Positions 44,642 to 53,662 of a stretch of DNA of 64,000 nucleotides are shown piece by piece. The translations under genes were made by a program, and so were the position numbers. How positions within the stretch are numbered: position 1 is the stretch's first letter; every line of letters starts with the position of its first letter. The DNA comes from Mucilaginibacter sp. L3T2-6. GTDB lineage: Bacteria > Bacteroidota > Bacteroidia > Sphingobacteriales > Sphingobacteriaceae. The notes beneath the pieces are model-generated. The model saw only the letters and a program-made list of their open reading frames with translations. It did no database searches and was not told the DNA's origin. The stretch spans positions 42,795 through 106,794 of the forward strand of contig NZ_JAUMKC010000022.1 of NCBI RefSeq assembly GCF_030519355.1, read 5' to 3'.

Positions 44642-45868
44642 CTATCTGTAATTAGAAAGCAGTATTTGCGTTCGCTGCATCCACGCCTGGTCAACGCCTT
44701 CCATGCGGGTATCAATGCCGCTTCCGTCAAAATTGCAAAAAGTATAATAGCCGTAGTTGGTGTTATTGCGCAGCTTACTGTTCATATAATCGATGTTTTG
44801 CTGGGCATAGTCAAGCCATGCGGTATTACCGTCAGCCTGGTACAACCTGATCATAGCCTGCGAGCCCCAAACGCACCAGGCCGGGTTGATGCGTCCATCG
44901 GTCGTATTGAAGATATAAACATGATAAGTGCTGTTCCATAAGTTTGTGTTCATGGCGATACCCAGGTTTTGCGCTTTGGTGACGTAAGCAGGTGCGGACG
45001 CAATGGAAGCATATAGCAGGTCGGCTTCCAGCATAATGGCATTATCATAAGTGAATTTCTCGGTATGCTTTGTTCCCGATCCTGCCCCGTCAATTTTCCA
45101 GATGTATAAACCGGTGGTGCTGTCGTACATGTTCCCTTCCAGCCATGCGCGCACTGAGTTTGCCCAGCTTAGGTAATAGCTTTGCCCGGTTACCTGGTAC
45201 AGCTTCAAAAACAACTGCATAGCCAGGCCGTTTGTCTGAGTTGGTTTTAAATCGTGGGTGCCGCTGTGCCACCAAAAACCGCCGCCATATGTGCTATCCC
45301 AAAGCCCGTTATTCATCAGCCAGTTTGCAACAGCCTTCGCCGAATTTAAATAGTTGGTTTGCGTAGTGCCGGTAGTAACGGCATAAGCATCCAGGTAAGC
45401 AAGGCCTGTTAGCGAATTATCGTCGACATATTTATCGCCACCCGCGCCGGAACCATCGACATTTGCCGACGAAAAGTAGCCGCCGATAGAGGATCCGCTA
45501 TCCCACATATGGCCCATCCAGCTGTAGCTGTTGTTCATATAAGCGTTATAGCGCGTGTCTCCCGCCTGGATCATCGCAGCATCTGCGTAAATCTGGCTTA
45601 CGTTATACCATTCGTAGCAGCTGTTGGTGGTAAGGTTTACCCGGTAACTGTTATAACTGGTCAATATATTACCAACTACAAATGCGTGCGTATCCTGCGC
45701 CTTACTGTAATACGCTGAACTTGAATTAAAAGCCGCCGACCGGTTTGCGGGTAATTTTTGAGATGTGGTTGGTAAGGGCTTATGCAGTGCATCTTTTTTG
45801 CACGAACATACTGCGGCTGCCAGCAACAATGCCGAGGCGGCGCTGAAAAAGTGAGTTTTCTTCATCAT
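44642..45868 (-). CDS. GH76 endo-alpha-1,6-mannanase lipoprotein, copy 3
   Basis: 408 residues from the first of two adjacent ATGs (45868); the longer frame starts with TTG. Lipoprotein signal with cysteines at AAAVCSC, then a GH76 (alpha/alpha)6 barrel. The catalytic Asp pair is in KYVDDNSLTGLAYLDAY. It resembles 49607-50803 strongly (QDTHAFVVGN/RETHDYIVNN, LTSY.SYRVN, DQAWMQR.QILLS ending), so they are duplicates flanking GH76-2 and GH92. Family members cut the alpha-1,6-mannan backbone. As a lipoprotein it is likely on the cell surface. A copy of the putative operator lies ~80 nt upstream, so it may also have its own promoter. Confidence 0.9.
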   Translation of the reverse strand: MMKKTHFFSAASALLLAAAVCSCKKDALHKPLPTTSQKLPANRSAAFNSSSAYYSKAQDTHAFVVGNILTSYNSYRVNLTTNSCYEWYNVSQIYADAAMIQAGDTRYNAYMNNSYSWMGHMWDSGSSIGGYFSSANVDGSGAGGDKYVDDNSLTGLAYLDAYAVTTGTTQTNYLNSAKAVANWLMNNGLWDSTYGGGFWWHSGTHDLKPTQTNGLAMQLFLKLYQVTGQSYYLSWANSVRAWLEGNMYDSTTGLYIWKIDGAGSGTKHTEKFTYDNAIMLEADLLYASIASAPAYVTKAQNLGIAMNTNLWNSTYHVYIFNTTDGRINPAWCVWGSQAMIRLYQADGNTAWLDYAQQNIDYMNSKLRNNTNYGYYTFCNFDGSGIDTRMEGVDQAWMQRTQILLSNYR

Positions 45869-45945
45869 ATTGATTTTAATTTGGTTTCTCCTTATCAATC
45901 AAACTCACAGTGCCGGGCCGATTGCCGTTTTAACTAATTATGTAA

Positions 45946-45964
45946 TAATGTATATACATATTAA
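45946..45964. promoter_or_regulatory. Putative PUL operator, site 2
   Basis: TAATGTATATACATATTAA, containing the palindrome ATGTATATACAT (45948-45959). The same 19 bases occur at 60118-60136 ahead of the operon. It lies between GH76-2 and GH76-3, so it probably governs the last gene. A GntR-family binding site is the leading guess. Confidence 0.55.
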
Positions 45965-46000
45965 TATTTACAACCACTTGTCACCTCATTCCACCGCTGT

Positions 46001-47203
46001 TCAGTGTCCTCTGCTGCTTTCAAGCGAACTCAACCTGGCGTACAATTCAGCTATACAGGCTTCATCAAGCAACCACTTTGGGGCAGCTATGTCTTTAGCA
46101 TCGGTCGTCCAGCTTTTGGTCAAAAGGCCGTACTTGTCGCGGCAGTGTTGCCAGCCATAATCAAGATCTTTACTGATTGCGGCGATATAGCTATAATCGC
46201 CGTCGACTTTATACAGCGCTTCATAGCCCCGCACCAATACTGTTAAGAACCAGGGCAGATCGATTTGCAGGGTAAGATTGGGGTCATGTGGCTTGTCCGC
46301 GAAATATTGATAAATACCTTTGGCGCTTGTTTGCGCATCTTCCAGGTAAGCTTTATCCTTTGTGAAAGCGTATAACAACATCGCCGATTCAATCATCGAG
46401 CCTGTATTATACGTCCAGTAAGTTTTATTTACGCTGCCGTCCGCAGTTTTTTTATCGTTCCAATATGCTCCGGCAGAGTCGCGCAGATTGGCATGCATCC
46501 AGTTATAAAACTGCTTTCCCCATTTTAAATAATAGGGATCATTTGTCGCCTTGTAAAGTTTTAGAGCAACAAGGGTAGCCATGCCGTTACTGCAAGCCGG
46601 TTTCTGATCTTTATGCCCCTCAAGCCAGGTAACACCGCCACCAAGAGCATCGCTCCAGCCGCTGATAATAAATTTAAAAACCGTTTTTGCACGGTTCAGG
46701 TAAACCGGATTCCTGGTATTGAAATAAGCCTCAAGGTATTCAATCCCGACCAGGCCATTATCATCGTAATAACGGTCTGATCTTTCAAACACAGGCGGAT
46801 AGGCCTGATAACCGATGGGTTTGCGGCTATCGTCACGGTAGGCCTCCATACCCATAGCCATACTATCCAGCAATGGAAGGTATTTTTTACGCGCTGCCGG
46901 AATATGCAGCATAGCATTAGTTGCCGAGAACATTCCTGAATAGGGCCACAAAAAGCTCACTTCTTTTGCCTTTGCTTTATCGCCCTGCAGATAGTTGAGC
47001 GAGTCATGCGCGGATGAGGGATAATTCTCGGAAAACAGGTATTTATGCGTCGACACCCTGTAATATTTCCAGATGCGGGTGTACATACTGTCAGCCCGCT
47101 CACGGTAAATTGATGCTTTATTTCCTTGAGCGATGACCTGTGTAGCGCTTGCCGCCAGCCCAAATAATACAAGCGCTATTTTTATTTTATGGTGATAGAT
47201 CAT
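46001..47203 (-). CDS. GH76 family glycosidase, copy 2 (periplasmic)
   Basis: 400 residues. The signal peptide ends in VIAQG (type I), so unlike its two relatives it should be free in the periplasm. The barrel carries the acidic pair in RYYDDNGLVGIEYLEAYF, plus GGGVTWLEGHKDQKPACSNGM, where the GH76 lipoproteins have GGGFWW. The sequence differs enough to suggest activity on short mannan oligosaccharides after import. It lies 17 nt before the GH92 stop boundary on the same strand, in the same operon. Confidence 0.85.
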   Translation of the reverse strand: MIYHHKIKIALVLFGLAASATQVIAQGNKASIYRERADSMYTRIWKYYRVSTHKYLFSENYPSSAHDSLNYLQGDKAKAKEVSFLWPYSGMFSATNAMLHIPAARKKYLPLLDSMAMGMEAYRDDSRKPIGYQAYPPVFERSDRYYDDNGLVGIEYLEAYFNTRNPVYLNRAKTVFKFIISGWSDALGGGVTWLEGHKDQKPACSNGMATLVALKLYKATNDPYYLKWGKQFYNWMHANLRDSAGAYWNDKKTADGSVNKTYWTYNTGSMIESAMLLYAFTKDKAYLEDAQTSAKGIYQYFADKPHDPNLTLQIDLPWFLTVLVRGYEALYKVDGDYSYIAAISKDLDYGWQHCRDKYGLLTKSWTTDAKDIAAPKWLLDEACIAELYARLSSLESSRGH

Positions 47204-47220
47204 TTGTTACGCAGATATAA

Positions 47221-49572
47221 TTATTGCACTGATGGCGGCGGAACTTTACTTCCCCAAGCTTTATTGGGTTTGCTGCCCATAGTAAATATCATTTTGCCCC
47301 CTTTCATCAGTTCGTCGCGGTACAGCCAGCAATTGTCGAGGAGCTTGCCGTTAAACTCAACCGACTGTACATAGACATTGGTCTTCGAGTTGTTTTTCGT
47401 TTCAATAACCAGGGTTTTATGATTACCAAGGGTGATGGTCGCCTTATCAAAAAGAGGGCTGCCCAGTTCAATTATCGGACGCGAGTCTGTGAAACCCTTT
47501 ACGTCAAATAAGCCCAACGCAGTGATCACATACCATGAACCTAACTGCCCCTGATCTTCATCCTGCCCGTAGCCGTAACCGTGGATAGGCTCAATGCCAT
47601 AAAAGCCGTCGGATATGGCCCTTGTCCATTTTTGTGTGAGCCACGGCTTGCCGGCGAAGTTAAACAGCCAGCAAATATGCAGGCTCGGTTCGTTACCATG
47701 GTTATAAATGGCGTTAATGCCGGCAAAGGCGTTGATGACCTTCCCGCCTCCGAAGCCGTCTTTCTCGGATGCTGTAAAAATACTGTCCAGCTTAGCGCTG
47801 AATTTTTCCTTCCCGTACAGGGAAACTAATGCAGCGGGGTTTTGCGGCACATAATAGCTGTACTGAACAGCATTGCCTTCCTGGTAGCCGCGCCATGGAG
47901 CATAAGGGTCAAACTTATCTATAAATGTGCCGTCTGCTCTTTTGGGTTGCAGCAATTTATTGGCGGGGTTATACAACATACGCCAGCCGTTGGAGTATTT
48001 GATGAACTTTTTATAATCGTCGGTCTTTCCAAGGTCTTTTGCCATTTGCGCAGCAGCAAAAGCACTGAAACTATACTCTAAAGTGTGCGAGGCTGAAAAA
48101 TGTGCCCCTGTCGAATCCGTTCTGTCCTCATCTATAAACGGAGAATAGCCGTGTTCAAGGAAAGCTTTGGTGTCCATTTTACCCGAGCCAACCTTACGGT
48201 TTTTATAGCCAAGCTCATTATTTTTTATTGCCTGATAAGCCAGGTTTACATCATAATTACGTATGCCGCATTGATAAGCCCCGGCGATGGCCAGTCCAAC
48301 AAAATTGGTGCCTACGCCTGATACATACTCGCTGTTGGCAATGCCATCGCCAAACCAACCTTTGTCTTTATAAATTTGCAACTGCGTGTGCACAAAATCT
48401 TCGTACCACCCGGGATACGACAAAGCCCAAAGCTGCGTCAAATCCCAAAATCCGCCCCAGATGGCATCGGTATTCATAAAATTATAGCTCAGCTTTCCAT
48501 GAATGTCCAAATGCAGCTGGCCCACCTTTCCGCGGTGCATTGGGTAAGCGCCATTTACATCGCTGGCAATACCGCGGCCCAAAAGCGAATGGTAAAGTCC
48601 GGTGTAAAACTTTACTTTAGCAGTATCATCTTTGCCTTCTACCCTTAACCGGTCAAAATCACGCTCCCATGTTTTTTGTGCATTAATTTTTGCCTGAGCA
48701 AATGTTAAGTGCGCCGCTTCAGCCAGTAGATTTGCTTTGGCGTTTTTTGCAGATGTATAAGAAAGGCCTACTTTAATTTCTATCGCCTCCCCTTTGGCGG
48801 TTTGATAATTCAGAAATAAACCGGCGCCCTTCCCATTCGCGGCAGATGAGTTTTGTTTAATGCCGCTGGCAGTAAACGAACCAACGCCGGCTGGTTTTTT
48901 ATTGAGCTCGCCATAAAAATACATGTTAACGCGCCCGCCCTCGTCGTAAATCTTTACATACTTCGGATAGGTAATTACAAACCCTTCAAAATGAGTATCG
49001 TCAAGCATCTTTATGCCGGCGTCCAACACAGGGCCGCTTTCGCCCTGTACATTCCCGATGTCTAAAATAATATGTGCCTGATTACTTGCAGGGAAGGTGT
49101 ACCGGTCGAAGCCCACTCTTTTTGTCGCAGTCAGCTCAGCGGTAATGCCGTAATCATCCAGCAACACTTTATAATATCCCGGCTCGGCCACCTGGTTCTT
49201 GCGGTTGAAATAAGAGCGATAGCCGGTGCCGGGTGTGTCCAAAGCGCCGGGTCTCACTTTAATCGGGCCGGTGGTTGGCATAAAGCTTACACCGCCAACC
49301 TGCCATTCATGAAAATGGGCAAAGCCCTCTATCGAGTTTTGGCGGGTATCGTATCCAACTGCTTCCCATCCCTGGTTATTGCCATAATGCGCATTAGTGG
49401 ATGGGCCCAATTTAGCCATACCGCCTGGCACAGCTGCGGGGGTATAAAAAAACCACCGGCTATGCGCGGTACCGATATCCGGGTCGACGTATTTTAATAA
49501 GCTTTGTGCTTTAACATTCCCTAAAGTCAGTAATGCTGCGGATGTAAAAGCAATCGATTTTAAAATTTTCAT
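47221..49572 (-). CDS. GH92 exo-alpha-mannosidase
   Basis: 783 residues with a signal peptide (TLGNVKAQS). The N-terminal beta-sandwich begins KYVDPDIGTAHSRWFFYTPAAVPGG, the family start. The catalytic barrel has GGFWDLTQLWALSYPGW, HGNEPSLHICWLFNFAG and YGYGQDEDQGQLGSWYVITALG, which matches the D-D/E-x-x-G-Q acid/base region. GH92 enzymes are calcium-dependent inverting mannosidases that remove terminal alpha-mannose (1,2/1,3/1,4/1,6 depending on member). Likely periplasmic. It would strip side chains or finish the oligosaccharides made by GH76. Confidence 0.95.
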   Translation of the reverse strand: MKILKSIAFTSAALLTLGNVKAQSLLKYVDPDIGTAHSRWFFYTPAAVPGGMAKLGPSTNAHYGNNQGWEAVGYDTRQNSIEGFAHFHEWQVGGVSFMPTTGPIKVRPGALDTPGTGYRSYFNRKNQVAEPGYYKVLLDDYGITAELTATKRVGFDRYTFPASNQAHIILDIGNVQGESGPVLDAGIKMLDDTHFEGFVITYPKYVKIYDEGGRVNMYFYGELNKKPAGVGSFTASGIKQNSSAANGKGAGLFLNYQTAKGEAIEIKVGLSYTSAKNAKANLLAEAAHLTFAQAKINAQKTWERDFDRLRVEGKDDTAKVKFYTGLYHSLLGRGIASDVNGAYPMHRGKVGQLHLDIHGKLSYNFMNTDAIWGGFWDLTQLWALSYPGWYEDFVHTQLQIYKDKGWFGDGIANSEYVSGVGTNFVGLAIAGAYQCGIRNYDVNLAYQAIKNNELGYKNRKVGSGKMDTKAFLEHGYSPFIDEDRTDSTGAHFSASHTLEYSFSAFAAAQMAKDLGKTDDYKKFIKYSNGWRMLYNPANKLLQPKRADGTFIDKFDPYAPWRGYQEGNAVQYSYYVPQNPAALVSLYGKEKFSAKLDSIFTASEKDGFGGGKVINAFAGINAIYNHGNEPSLHICWLFNFAGKPWLTQKWTRAISDGFYGIEPIHGYGYGQDEDQGQLGSWYVITALGLFDVKGFTDSRPIIELGSPLFDKATITLGNHKTLVIETKNNSKTNVYVQSVEFNGKLLDNCWLYRDELMKGGKMIFTMGSKPNKAWGSKVPPPSVQ

Positions 49573-49606
49573 TCAAAAAATATAATTACGTATAAGTAAG
49601 CTGCAA

Positions 49607-50803
49607 TTATTTGTATTTGGACAGCAGCACCTGTACGCGCTGCATCCATGCCTGGTCCACCCCGTCCATACCGTACCGGTTACTTCCGTCAAGGCCGGCA
49701 TATTGCCAGTATCCGTGACTGGCAGCATCTCTCATCACTACATTTATCGCATCAATATTTCCTTTGGCGTATGTTAACCAGCTCGGGTTATTGTCTGATT
49801 CATAAAGCCGTATCATAGCCTGTGATGCCCACCCGCAATAGGTAGGGTTTATCCGCACATCGGCAGTATTGAAAATGTAGACATTGTGCGATGCATCCCA
49901 TAAAACACTATTCATGGCGGCACCCATAGCCTGTGCTTTTGCCAGGTAACCAGGTTCGCCCATTACTGTTGCGTAGAGCAAATCATCTTCCAGCATAATC
50001 GCGTTATCGTAAGTAAATATCTGGCTGTCAACTTTGCCATTGGCTTCAATCTGCCAAAAATAGAGGCCTTTGGCGCTATCGTACATTTTCGTGTTTAACC
50101 AGGTGTTTACTGATACGGCCCAGTCATGATAAACCGATTGCCCGGTAATTTTATACAGGCGTAAAAACATCTGCAGGGCAATGGCGTTGGACTGCGTGGG
50201 CTTCACGCTTTTCTCGGTACTCCACCAAAATCCGCCGCCAAAAGTTGTATCCCATAAGCCGCTTTTTATAACCCAATTGGCACAATTTTCGGCTGCGGTA
50301 AGATAATCTGACTTAACGGTACCGGTACTTACTTCCCATGCATCCAGGTAGGCAACCGCCGTAAGCGAATTATCATCAATATATTTTGTGCCGGAACTTC
50401 CTGTGCCATCCAGGTTGGCAAAGGCAAAATAGCCGCCGTTAGGGTCCGATTTATCCCAGAGGCCATTCATCCATGCAAAAGTGGCGTCCATTCCCGCGTG
50501 ATATGATGCATCTCCTGCGGCAATCATCGCTGCATCGGCATAAATCTGGCTCGCATTGTACCATTCATAGGCAGTGTTTGCGTTGGCGCCCGTATTAACG
50601 CGGTAGCTTTTATAAGATGTTAGCAGGTTATTTACAATGTAGTCATGGGTTTCCCTTGCTTTGGTCAAATAGGCTGAAACCACCGGCGTGGTATCGGGCG
50701 GAGTCGTCCCTCCCGTTCCGCCCTGCGGGGTAACCTTTTGCTTGCTGCACGATGCTGTTAAAACAATTAACGCAGTCCCTAATCCGTACAAAATATTTTT
50801 CAT
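49607..50803 (-). CDS. GH76 endo-alpha-1,6-mannanase lipoprotein, copy 1
   Basis: 398 residues from the ATG at 50803 (MKNILYGLG); the longer frame begins with GTG at 50824. Lipobox LTASC, a Gly/Thr/Pro linker (~30-47), then a GH76 barrel with the Asp pair in KYIDDNSLTAVAYLDAW. It is closest to copy 3 at 44642-45868. It is directly behind the SusE-like gene (54 nt), so it is probably a surface endo-mannanase acting with the SusD/SusE binders. Confidence 0.92.
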   Translation of the reverse strand: MKNILYGLGTALIVLTASCSKQKVTPQGGTGGTTPPDTTPVVSAYLTKARETHDYIVNNLLTSYKSYRVNTGANANTAYEWYNASQIYADAAMIAAGDASYHAGMDATFAWMNGLWDKSDPNGGYFAFANLDGTGSSGTKYIDDNSLTAVAYLDAWEVSTGTVKSDYLTAAENCANWVIKSGLWDTTFGGGFWWSTEKSVKPTQSNAIALQMFLRLYKITGQSVYHDWAVSVNTWLNTKMYDSAKGLYFWQIEANGKVDSQIFTYDNAIMLEDDLLYATVMGEPGYLAKAQAMGAAMNSVLWDASHNVYIFNTADVRINPTYCGWASQAMIRLYESDNNPSWLTYAKGNIDAINVVMRDAASHGYWQYAGLDGSNRYGMDGVDQAWMQRVQVLLSKYK

Positions 50804-50857
50804 GGTATATTGGTATAAACGCACCTGCAGAGTGAACCGCAGGTGCGTTATTTAAGA

Positions 50858-51982
50858 TTAAAGTGTGGTGACCACCTGGGTATACGGGCCGTCAGCTTTA
50901 AAGTAAACATCAACTTTTACATTGTGGTTATCGGCAGATGGATCAAACTTGTATGTATTGCTCCATTGGTCATTAGTAACGGGCAATAAGTAAAAGTAAT
51001 CGGCCGGCTGTCCTGCGGGGGGCACATTGTCGGCATGTTCGCTACCCCAATATTCAAGGCCCGCCGGTGTATGCACAATGTATTTATAACGTTCATCACG
51101 TCCCCATGAGAACTGGTAGAATACAACGGGTATACTTGCAGCTTCCCAGGTTCCGTTACCCTTATAGTCCAGTGTACCTATCTCGGTATTATACGCTGAC
51201 ATATATAAGCCTATCGACTGTATTTCTGTTGACGAGGTGGTAGCTACATTCATATCAAAACCTAAACGGTACACCTTAGCAGCGCCGCTTACAGTTGTTG
51301 CCGAATTGCCCAATTGTATAACGCCATTAGCATCCACATAATATTTCGTTCCGGTGCCATCTGGTTTATCGGTCAGCTGGTAGCTGCCGGCCTGCAGGCT
51401 TGTATAAACCTCAAATACACCGTCCGAAGTCTTTTTAAGCGGTATCGCTTTGCTTACATCGGCGCCACCTTCAGTTGCCGTACCGGTAAGATAGAGTGCT
51501 GCAGGTAATACTGCAAAGCCTGCCGGTCTTTCAATAGTAAGCGTGCGGCTGGTGGTGCTCAATTTAGTATTGGTTGCCTTCGACGCGATGACCGCCCATT
51601 TTACCTGGCCGGAGCTCGAAGAAGCTATACCCGCCAGCGAGGCAATCTTGTTCATATCTTTTTGTGTTATAGTGGCTTGCGCCTGTACACCCGAGCCATC
51701 AGAAACAGTTTTGTAAACCGGCTTGCTGAAATTGCCGCCGACTTTGTCAAAAACTATTTCATAAAGCACCAGGTCGCCGTCTGCTGCTTTGGTAGCGTTC
51801 CATTTAAACACCAGGCTTGCCCCGGTTGCGGGCTGCAACTTAATATCAGTCCCATCCGTTGGCGTATTTAAGGTATTCACCGGATCCAGATCCAGGTTAA
51901 GCGGCCTTACGTCTTTTTTACAAGAGGCGAAAGCAAGCACCGCCGCTATCGCCATAAAGCTGAATTTTAAATATTTTTTCAT
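50858..51982 (-). CDS. SusE/SusF-like outer-membrane glycan-binding lipoprotein
   Basis: 374 residues. Lipoprotein signal ending in AFASC, then a SusE-type N-terminal Ig-like domain (~35-150: FKWNATKAADGDLVLYEIVF, VKWAVIASKATNTK) and two C-terminal carbohydrate-binding modules (~165-265 and ~270-374). Trp/Tyr residues (WEAASIPVVFYQFSWGRDERYKY, YWGSEHADNV) could form the sugar-binding faces. It would hold mannan at the surface for SusC/SusD. 22 nt from SusD. Confidence 0.85.
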   Translation of the reverse strand: MKKYLKFSFMAIAAVLAFASCKKDVRPLNLDLDPVNTLNTPTDGTDIKLQPATGASLVFKWNATKAADGDLVLYEIVFDKVGGNFSKPVYKTVSDGSGVQAQATITQKDMNKIASLAGIASSSSGQVKWAVIASKATNTKLSTTSRTLTIERPAGFAVLPAALYLTGTATEGGADVSKAIPLKKTSDGVFEVYTSLQAGSYQLTDKPDGTGTKYYVDANGVIQLGNSATTVSGAAKVYRLGFDMNVATTSSTEIQSIGLYMSAYNTEIGTLDYKGNGTWEAASIPVVFYQFSWGRDERYKYIVHTPAGLEYWGSEHADNVPPAGQPADYFYLLPVTNDQWSNTYKFDPSADNHNVKVDVYFKADGPYTQVVTTL

Positions 51983-52004
51983 CTTTTATATCTTAATAGA
52001 ATTA

Positions 52005-53639
52005 TCAATAACCAGGATTTTGTGTCAGGTTTTTATCCAGGCCGAGGTCGTTTGCAGGAATAGCCCACAGGTAATCCCTGGCAGGGTTAAACTGCCGCTT
52101 CTGGGTACGGATGTAACCATTGTCGGTACTTTGATCTGCCGAAAATTTCGCGCCGTGCGCGTAGCCGTTCATTACAATTTCAGCTATTTTCCATCTCCTG
52201 ATATCGTCAACACGCAGACCTTCCATTGCGAACTCCACCCGTCTTTCGCGGCGAATAATGTTTGTCATGTCGGCATTTCCGGGATAGTTCAAGGCGCCCG
52301 GATCAGTAAACCCGGCCCTTGCGCGCAAAGCGCCGATAGTTTTACCCCAAACCGCTGCATCCATCTGGCCAAGGCTGTTTTTTGCCTCAGCGTAGTCCAA
52401 TAATATTTCGGCGTAGCGGAATAAATGTAGATTGTTACCTGACACAAAGCTCGCTTGTGCGCTCGGATCAAAATATTTACGCCAGTAGTAACCTGTTGCC
52501 GATGAGCTTTGCGAAGTTGGGGTGTATTCGTCGGCGCCCGGCTGTACAGGGTCTGACCCGGGCTTGATGTAGATGGTTTTTGTGGTGCCGTTAACGCCGC
52601 CGCCATTATCCCAATGGTATCCGTCATAAACAACGGTTGCGGTTAAGCGTGGGTCGCGGTTCGCGTAAGGATTAGATTCATCGTAGCCTGAACCCGCATC
52701 GCCAATTGGCTTGCCATTCAGCATAATGTATGAATCAACCAATTCCTGTGTTGGCGCCATATTACTCACGCGGCCACCTACTGATCGTGGGGCAAAGTCC
52801 CAGAAATCCTGCCAGGTGCGGATATTCGGTACATATTGCAAAGAAAGTATGCTCTCCGGGTTGTTTTTATTTACCGAAGGCGTACTAAACAACGCGCTAT
52901 AGTCCGGGTTTAACGAATAAGTACCATAAGTGGCCTGGTCGTTCATCAGCTTTTCACAAACGGCAACCACATCAGCCATCCGGTCGCCCTGGTATAACAG
53001 CACACGCGCTTCCAAAGCCAGCGCAGCCCCTTTGGTAATGCGGCCGTTTTCGGCTGCGGGAATTGCATCTTTCGATGGCAGATCTGGTAATGCTGCATTC
53101 AATTCATCCAGCACGAACTTTACCACGTTCGCCTTTGGTGAGCGAGCCACTACTTTCGCTTCTTCAGGCGTTTCGTCATGGTCCCAAATCGGCACATCGC
53201 CATACCATTTGGTCAGATTAAAATGCTCAAAAGCACGAATAAAGCGGGTTTCGGCTTTCAGCCTGGCAACGGTAGCCGCTGGCAGCGTAGTGTTCTGGCC
53301 TATATTGGCCAGGAATATATTACATGATTTTATAGCCGAGTAATAGTACGACCAATCGCCCGCAAATTTGGCTGTGCTGGCGGTAGCCTGGCCGCTGGCG
53401 ATGAGGTTAAGATCACCCGCCGGAGAATAGGCATTGTCAGACAGCGCCTCGGGGTTAAAATAAAGGCCGCTGTTATATATCAGGCTGTAATTGTTATATA
53501 GTGCGCTGTAAACATTGGCATCCACTTTCCAAAAGGTAAGGTCAGAGAATTTATCGGTGGGGGCAATGTCCAGTTTCTTACATCCCGAAGCAGCGACTAT
53601 CGCCAGGGAAGTAATAAGGAGCTTCTTTAAAAATTTCAT
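52005..53639 (-). CDS. susD: SusD/RagB outer-membrane glycan-binding lipoprotein
   Basis: 544 residues. Lipoprotein signal with AASGC, then KKLDIAPTDKFSDLTFWK, the usual SusD opening, TPR helices (~80-250: FIRAFEHFNLTKWYGDVPI) and the RagB part ending with ARDYLWAIPANDLGLDKNLTQNPGY, the hallmark C-terminus. It caps the SusC barrel and binds the oligosaccharide. 23 nt from SusC. Confidence 0.96.
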   Translation of the reverse strand: MKFLKKLLITSLAIVAASGCKKLDIAPTDKFSDLTFWKVDANVYSALYNNYSLIYNSGLYFNPEALSDNAYSPAGDLNLIASGQATASTAKFAGDWSYYYSAIKSCNIFLANIGQNTTLPAATVARLKAETRFIRAFEHFNLTKWYGDVPIWDHDETPEEAKVVARSPKANVVKFVLDELNAALPDLPSKDAIPAAENGRITKGAALALEARVLLYQGDRMADVVAVCEKLMNDQATYGTYSLNPDYSALFSTPSVNKNNPESILSLQYVPNIRTWQDFWDFAPRSVGGRVSNMAPTQELVDSYIMLNGKPIGDAGSGYDESNPYANRDPRLTATVVYDGYHWDNGGGVNGTTKTIYIKPGSDPVQPGADEYTPTSQSSSATGYYWRKYFDPSAQASFVSGNNLHLFRYAEILLDYAEAKNSLGQMDAAVWGKTIGALRARAGFTDPGALNYPGNADMTNIIRRERRVEFAMEGLRVDDIRRWKIAEIVMNGYAHGAKFSADQSTDNGYIRTQKRQFNPARDYLWAIPANDLGLDKNLTQNPGY

Positions 53640-53662
53640 GTCTGTATTTTTAAAATATTTTA

